The position numbers and the translations under genes are program-made. A stretch of DNA of 64,000 bases from Opisthorchis felineus (Eukaryota > Platyhelminthes > Trematoda > Opisthorchiida > Opisthorchiidae): the NCBI GenBank assembly GCA_004794785.1, contig SJOL01006412.1:442092-506091 (forward strand), written 5' to 3'. The notes below the pieces were generated by a model, which made no database searches, had not been told where the DNA came from, and saw only the letters and a list, made by a program, of their open reading frames with translations. Positions within the stretch are counted from its first letter, which is position 1. Each line of letters starts with the position of its first letter. Below are positions 58,061 through 64,000 of this stretch, piece after piece.

Positions 58061-59360
58061 GTTGCACTTTCTCCAGTCACGCGGAGTTTGTGTATATTCC
58101 CACACTTCTGGTCACATTTGGATTTACAATGAGCTACCTAAAAGTTTCTCAAGAACTTGTGGGGTTGCCCAAAGATATCCCCTCTCCCTATTCTTGTTCA
58201 GACTTGTCACCTGTACCACGTTGATTGTATTCTCTCTGGATGTTGAAATTAGATCTGCAGGAAGATTGATGGACGTAGATTATGCAATGACTGTTCTCTT
58301 ATGCGTCTGGTCATACGTCTGCACAAAAAACTCTAGATAACTTATTGCAAACGGTCTGCTTCGGCATGCAGACCGCACTCTCACAGTGCTGGATCTGACT
58401 TCAGAACTTCCCACATCAATGTGCCCATGTAAAGCTTCAGAATGAGAAGCCTGACTCTGTATAGAGGTTGACGTATCCTGACAGCTGCATAAGCCTTGAC
58501 TGTGTTGTGACAGATGAGGTTAATTAGCGCATCAGTTAAATGCGAGAAATATTTACGAAATTGTGTCACTTATGTTGAAGAGCCATGTCTTTAAGATGAC
58601 TGTGAAACAGTCGTACCCTATAGCTGTGAAACTTGCCCCTCCCTAACTGAAACCTCAAATATATACAGATATTAGGTCATCGCGGTTTCTATAAAACAGG
58701 TGGTGATATTTGGGCTCAGATTGCGAGTAATTCATACAGCGAAATCTTCCATAAACGAGTGCTGTACCAAGCTGTTTAGCAGATAAGGCTGTGTTTGGAG
58801 CATGCACCACTAATGCCTGACCACAGCGTTTTCCGCAACAGACTCTTGTTGGCAAAAAGTTTGCGGAGAACAGGTCACCACTTGGCAACGGGAAATGAAA
58901 GTGACTAGTGTCATGTGGAACGTCGAGAGATATTCACGCCTTCCTGGGTGGGGTCCTTGTGATTCTTTTTGCGCTTGGTTGGAACACGTACAGGACAGGA
59001 CATCTAGCTGATCCCAATGATGAGCTTGCTGTCCTTCCTCATTTGGACTGCCCAGCTAACGCTAGGCACACTCGGATTCTGTTGGATGAGGTTTGCAAAG
59101 GGCACCATACCGATCCATCTAGTGGCGTCCTGTTCCACTATGGTGCCAAGAAGTTCTCCCCTCAAAGGTTTTGTAAGATGTAGGCACCTGGTTGTTGCAC
59201 ATTTTCTCAAGAGACACAAGGCTCTTTAAAATATGCCCCACCCTCCACTTACTTTTCACCTTTTGCTAGAGCCTTCTTTCTCCGTCATTCTATGATAGCC
59301 AAACATCAGTTTGCACCAATGATACATCGCTGATGATGATGACGATGATGATGAGCCAGA
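58061..59360 (+). pseudogene. RTE-like LINE 3' half with GAT tail
   Basis: Plus-strand text CGVAQRYPLSLFLFRL followed by LMDVDYAMTVLL (58,160-58,305) corresponds to the RT SSGVRQGCPLSPFLF and EYADDIVLL blocks, with the catalytic DD lost to mutation. Further on come YSCETCPS (near 58,620), LEHAPLMPDHSVFRNR, TTWQREMKV (near 58,875-58,900) and RLPGWGPCDSFCAWLE (58,937-58,985), the C-terminal blocks seen in copy B. A 3' untranslated part ends in GATGATGATGACGATGATGA at 59,331-59,355. Multiple frameshifts and stops make it inactive. Confidence 0.65.
59331..59355 (+). repeat. GAT tail of the RTE-like LINE
   Basis: A trinucleotide tract follows the LINE 3' untranslated region, as at the other RTE copies in the window. 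Confidence 0.75.
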
Positions 59361-60635
59361 GTACAGAGTACAGCCAGACATCATTCAACTCTATTTTCGT
59401 GTGTAATTAATTAACTAATTAATTACTTAATCTTTGACAAACGCTACATAACGTTTCATATCATGGTCATATAAAATACACAGAAGTATGCAGAGCGTTT
59501 TACCGAATGTTTTGAACGAACCGAGTGCTGTTCTGCTGGTTCAATTTTCTTAGATTGAAATATCTCTGAATTACCATGTTTCGTTTGCGGAAAGCAAGGG
59601 AAACTTCGTGACTACTGAACAGTGCCGGGCACAGCGGATGGGCTAAGGAACCTTTCCTACAGCCTCTAAGGCAAGCTTTTTCTCTTGTTGGAGCTCTTCA
59701 AGTAGGCAGGTTCACTAGATTATGTTTTCAAACGCCCAACTACACTGAATACTAGTCCAAATCTACCTCTAGATGGCTATTGCGCTGTGCCTTCAAATGA
59801 AGAAAGCTACTCAAGTAGCAGGCGAATACCACCTAGGTATCAGCTATATTTAAACCGATTTATCACTGCGCACAGTAAGATCAACTGAAGCAGACCGCTG
59901 AATCAATAGGAGTAGCAGGGCAGTCCAGGATTGCCCTTGGTTCACACAGCGGTGTGATCTGATAAAACTTCCAGCAAAATAAAGGCCTTTATGACACAGG
60001 CCAGGCAGTGAAATTCGAAATTTTATGGATTGTTTTAAAAGGAACAAATCTTCGTAATCACTTAGCACTGGAGCCAGCTAGTGGGAATATTTTAAAGCTA
60101 CAGAAGGATTCCATACCCTATGTGGAATACACCCAAGCCAAGAGGCCTGGAGACATTGTACAGCCCGAAACGTTTCTGCTGTACAAGGCTTAATAGCTGA
60201 AGACGCCACCACATTCATCTGTAGTTGGCTGATCAGTAGCAGGATAAAGGATATACTTCAATCGCCAGTTTCGGTGTCATCATATGTTGTTGATTTGCTG
60301 CTCAAGCAACAACTTAGTTGAATTATTAAGCTTATGCGGCTGTTTACTATGGAGATGTCGCCCAAGGTTATTTTATGTAAAACTAAAAAAAGTGAACGAT
60401 TTATGCACAACGAAGGTAGGAAAATTAAATGTTAAATGCAATATAATATAATAAAAAGCTTGTTAGAATAAATGCAATTCCCATCACACCACTCATTTTC
60501 CCATCACACTTGCGTGTGTGTGCACTGCCTGCATTAGGACCTAATGTAATAAATACTTTTGATTTTTTATTGAAGAAAGTGAGCATCAAGAAGTCCATCC
60601 TAGTGGTAAAAAAATAAAATCGGTGCCTAACTGCC
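59361..60635. other. spacer, no recognisable gene
   Basis: An AATTAATTAACTAATTAATT stretch lies near 59,405. Otherwise only short frames were seen. Confidence 0.4.
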
Positions 60636-60765
60636 TAACTGCCATGCCACCAGAAGGAAGCACGAGGTCTGGGATACTGCCAGGTTTCCCAAGCCCAGAC
60701 AGGGGAAGTCGAGGGCAGAGGTCGGGTTAGAACCACGGAAATTCCGGTTAGTAAATTCGCGTTCT
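60636..60765 (-). mobile_element. tRNA-derived SINE (family 1), third copy, inverted
   Basis: The reverse complement carries the family 1 head and body. The B box is mutated to GGTTCTAACCC (about 60,724-60,734), followed by CGACCTCTGCCCTCGACTTC and GGCAGTATCCCAGACCTCG. A short duplication (GCCTAACT repeated twice) sits at the body end near 60,628-60,645. Confidence 0.7.
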
Positions 60766-61198
60766 TACAAATCTCGCCCCCACTTTAGTAGTGCGATCTA
60801 TTGTAGCGTCTACTACTAAGCCCCACGAAGAAAGCGGGAGTCCTGTGGAACATATGGAACATTTAGAGAAGAAAGCCTGTCCTAGGTTATTTCTCTCTGT
60901 GTAATTTACGTCTGCACATGAAAAAAGTAAATTTGAAAGGAAGTCTACATTAGAAACTTCAGGTTGAACTTCTAGGCCCAGAAATCTGACAATTTCAGAA
61001 CCCGAATTAAGTAGTCGTACTTCAAGTATGAAGACCTCCAAAGCTTTATAGGTATGCAACATTAAACCTGATCAGGTCTCTGACAAACATGACCAATTAA
61101 CTGAATTTAAATTGGCATCATGATAATTCCCCCATTCCCCATTCGTTTGCTTACTCCGCCCGTGTACTGATCGACTTCTATCTACTGTGATCTCCATG

Positions 61199-61263
61199 TT
61201 TAAATAGTACCGTAGACTTTTGAACCAGTTCCTCCTCTTGATATTCGGGACTGTCAAAATAAC
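61199..61263 (-). repeat. unknown repeat, copy 1
   Basis: TAAATAGTACCGTAGACTTT and a similar 40-bp continuation recur as a direct repeat at 62,904-62,968. On the minus strand both read as similar peptides (TVPNIKRRNWFKS and TVLNIKRKS), so they may derive from a mobile element's coding end. Confidence 0.45.
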
Positions 61264-62289
61264 TCTGTATAGGGAACATAGTCAGCACTCAATCTTGTTC
61301 ATGAGATCAGACAGTGGGTTGTCTTCTTACGATGGACGTGCTCCGGCCTTATCCCCTCCTGGCTAGATTGGACAAGGCAATTTCTCCTCGGCTTCCCCAC
61401 CACGATTTTCTAAATACTCTGGCTGTACTGGCTACTCAGGCAACAGGATTGCTGAACTAAACGAGGAGGCTCGGGAATCGCATCGGGAATGTCTGTTGAT
61501 CAGACGGAGACACGAGGCTAAACGAAAGTCCCTTATGCCTCTCAGGTCTTGGAAGGAAGACGCCAAAGTTGTCCCCATTATCTCAGAATAGGATGATACC
61601 CAGAGTGCGCTCCAATAACTAACGGTGAGGGAGCCGCCTCACAAGAGGATAATCATCAGTCAGTTTGCGCTCCACTAACTGCAGATGAGCAAGCCGTTTC
61701 ACTCTCCACGGATGCAATGTGCTATGCCAAGTCTGCATACTCCTTGGTCGGAGACATGCACGTTTACATTACCAACTTCCAACTAGTATCCTCAGAGTGC
61801 CTCAAGCCATTGAAGTTTCTAGCCTGGAAAAGGCGCTTCGGAACCTAGGTCGATCTATGAGTATTATACGACGTGGCGTGGTTCGAAGGGTCTCTCTTGG
61901 ATTACATTATGCCGAGTTTGAGTCTTGTCCACCAATACTCACCTAAAAGCCAGTTCGTCAGGTGAGCATTATTTTTTCTAAAAAGTACGTTTTACCCTAA
62001 TTTAGTTACCCATAGCGTTGCACTCACTGTTCTGTTGATCTGTGCTTTTGGGATGCCGATGGTCATTATCCCTGTTTGCCTCTATTCTGTTGCATTGTAA
62101 GTCATGGAGGAATTATGTTGGGGAGAATTGAATCTAACATCCGTGGTGCTACCTAAATAGGAGGTCCTGGCATGCGGGTCAATCGATCGTCAAAACCAGA
62201 GCAATTACTGTTTCGTTCTTCGAGTAGTCGGGCAAACGAATCCCATCGCTCATGCGTCGGACTGTTTGCCTGCTCAGACGTGATAGTTC

Positions 62290-62440
62290 AGGTCCGTCAA
62301 CTATGCGCCTGTAGAGTAGTGGTAACACCTCGCATGTCACGTATGGGATTCACACCCCAGCATGACCAAGAATACGCACTGCTGATGAGCTCTAATAAGA
62401 GGAAAACCCGAGTCCGGAGCTTCTCCCTTTGGTGTGAACT
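62290..62440 (+). mobile_element. SINE-like repeat (family 2), second copy
   Basis: A tRNA-like head, CTGTAGAGTAGTGGTAACAC with a B-box-like GGGATTCACACCCC (about 62,344-62,357), precedes a body TACGCACTGCTGATGAGCTC followed by TAATAAGAGGAAAACCC. This parallels the body at 30,490-30,535. Confidence 0.5.
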
Positions 62441-62558
62441 TACTAGGATAATTACTCCAGGATATGACGACACATTTCCAAACTAGAGTGATAAGAATTT
62501 GAATTCTACAAATCTGACAAACGCCCACAACATAATGATAAACTCCTCATTCTTTCGT

Positions 62559-62846
62559 TCACGCCGCCATGTACTTCTGGATCTCCATTTGCTTTGCACC
62601 ATCGTACCCGTCATTCGCCTTGGTATGTGTGTTACGCATCCTTGACCTACTTACCCATACCTGACCGTCTCCGTCTGTTAGACCTACTGTAACTTGCTCT
62701 GTCGTGATTTCTGTGTGATCGTAACGCCAGTCAGAATCACGAGACTGGCCTCGGAAGAGAAGACCACAATCCACCATTTCGCTCCCCTTTGTTTGATGTG
62801 CGGATCTTGACAATGAGCGGTACCGGTCAGCAACAGACTTGGTCAC
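62559..62846 (-). other. unassigned 95-codon frame
   Basis: This minus-strand frame is hydrophilic and Arg/Asp/Thr-rich (QTKGSEMVDCGLLFRGQSRD, WRYDHTEITTEQVTVGLTDG). It lies between the two members of the 61.2/62.9 kb repeat pair and could be the coding end of the same unknown element. No family was recognised. Confidence 0.2.
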
Positions 62847-62903
62847 GTGCTGACGCCAAGCGCCTGGCCATTTGAGGCTTGTTGTGTAAGTTTGCTTACT
62901 TTT

Positions 62904-62968
62904 GTGTAAATAGTACCGTAGACTTTCGAACTCAACTCTTCCTTTTGATGTTCAAGACCGTCAAACCT
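62904..62968 (-). repeat. unknown repeat, copy 2
   Basis: Direct repeat of 61,199-61,263, sharing TAAATAGTACCGTAGACTTT and a similar continuation with a one-base gap. Confidence 0.45.
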
Positions 62969-64000
62969 AAGCCTGCCTCAGAGTTTTGTATCTGAGACCT
63001 CATCACCAATGAGAGTTGCACGCATGCCAAGGTTAAAGACTAAATGAATTCTATTTCCGGGACCCTGTATCACCCGATATCCAGAAAAATTCAATTCTAT
63101 GCCAGACTAGCTGAGCCGTACGGGAATAAATTCGGTCAGTCCCAAAACCGCTTATTTGAATCGGGCTAGCTGAACCCCTCCCCCCATGGAAACTGAAACT
63201 TTTCCTTAAAATTACATTTGGACCTCGTAGCTTAGGGTTCCCTTCAGTGGAGACCGTCTGCTAGTTGCCAAAACCAGGAAAACTGCACTTTGGAAATCTC
63301 TTATTTCGTTTTCCAATTTGTCGAAAACCACATGGGTCGTACGACTCGGAGTGAATGGCCGGAAATCTGTCATTGTGTAGTTGAGCCTGTAAGCACCTGT
63401 GACAAGCACCATCGTGGCTAACTTAATCGATACAAATCACCGTGTCAAACCGGCCGAATATTTTAGCGTGGTTTAGCGAGCACCACCAAATTGTCCCAAA
63501 GTAACCCTTCAGAACTCCGTCGCAACGGTCATAGCGGTCGCCATTAGATTATGCTAAACCTCCGGATGTTATCAGACACATCACATGAAAGCGGTGATTC
63601 TAAATTGGTCAACCAAACACTCCTCTTCACTCCAAAAAACCGACGTAGCTGAACTTGTATTTTGACACCTTTAGGAAGCACTTTTGCATTCCCGCGTATC
63701 ATGTTGTATTCATATCTATTAATGCACTCACCGGTTGAGTAATTATTGACAGATGTTGTTTGTAAAATTTTTGTTTCCAGCTCACCTCATGCTAAATTAT
63801 GCGTCAAAAATCAAGAAAAAGAGTGGTCCACTGCCTCCATAGCCCCTCGATTAGGACCGGTTCACTTTGGGTCCTCGATGAACTTTGCAGAAAAGTTAAG
63901 TAAAGTCCCCCCCAAAAAATAACCCTTTAGTTGATTCACAGAGGTAGTCTTGTCAAAACGGGGTGTCTGTATATGATCCAATTTGGTGAACCACGAAATC
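62969..64000. other. spacer, no recognisable feature
   Basis: Only short frames were seen. I saw no known transposon motif, RNA gene or convincing exon up to the window end. Confidence 0.4.

Noticed and set aside
60748..61062. 104-codon minus-strand frame as an upstream exon of the large-exon gene
   Set aside because: It runs into an inverted SINE, has no clear donor in phase 1, and its length is within chance expectation.
1..64000. CRISPR arrays, bacterial operons, rRNA genes
   Set aside because: No regular spacer-repeat pattern, no compact gene packing and no rRNA-like conserved stretch were seen. The sequence is clearly from an animal nuclear genome.

Overview
The window looks like nuclear DNA of a digenean flatworm (trematode; family not determinable). 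The reasons are a Ty3/gypsy element of the CsRn1 type, several decayed RTE-like non-LTR retrotransposons with trinucleotide (GAT) tails, tRNA-derived SINE copies, AT-rich spacers, and genes split by long introns with GT-AG or GC-AG ends. Nothing looks bacterial: there are no operons, rRNA genes, functional tRNA genes or CRISPR arrays. Most short open frames are chance frames or pieces of decayed transposons. Family assignments rest on motifs recognised by eye; no search was run.

Layout. Positions 1-3,830 are a graveyard of RTE-like pieces in both orientations, one with an intact reverse-transcriptase YADD box at 2,885-2,896. A tRNA-derived SINE lies at 4,540-4,770. A structurally complete but coding-dead LTR retrotransposon on the minus strand fills 6,604-11,249, with 287-bp LTRs, a 5-bp target duplication, primer binding site, polypurine tract, CHCC-type gag and a full set of pol domains.

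A host gene on the plus strand follows at 12,181-30,252. Five exons join in frame with matching phases into a 1,005-residue protein that I tentatively assign to the CFAP92/KIAA1257 (DUF4550) family of putative ciliary proteins. One intron starts with GC. Introns 1 and 2 carry inverted copies of an unnamed repeat on either side of exon 2, and intron 3 holds an antisense RTE element of about 3 kb.

From 30.5 to 53 kb there are only SINE copies, a solo LTR and a dispersed repeat. On the minus strand, 54,027-56,975 is one very large internal coding exon (983 codons). It is rich in Ser/Thr and N-glycosylation sequons, almost free of cysteine, and has a furin-like site, so it probably belongs to a secreted or surface mucin-like or proteoglycan-like protein whose other exons were not securely found. 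The right end (58-63 kb) has another RTE 3' fragment, two SINE copies and a repeat pair of unknown type.

How the parts relate. The two host genes are unrelated as far as can be seen and face each other across about 24 kb of spacer. The mobile elements are all decayed and are best read as insertions. The most unusual points are the inverted repeats flanking exon 2, the clustering of all LTR-LTR mismatches at the LTR ends, and the giant sequon-rich exon.
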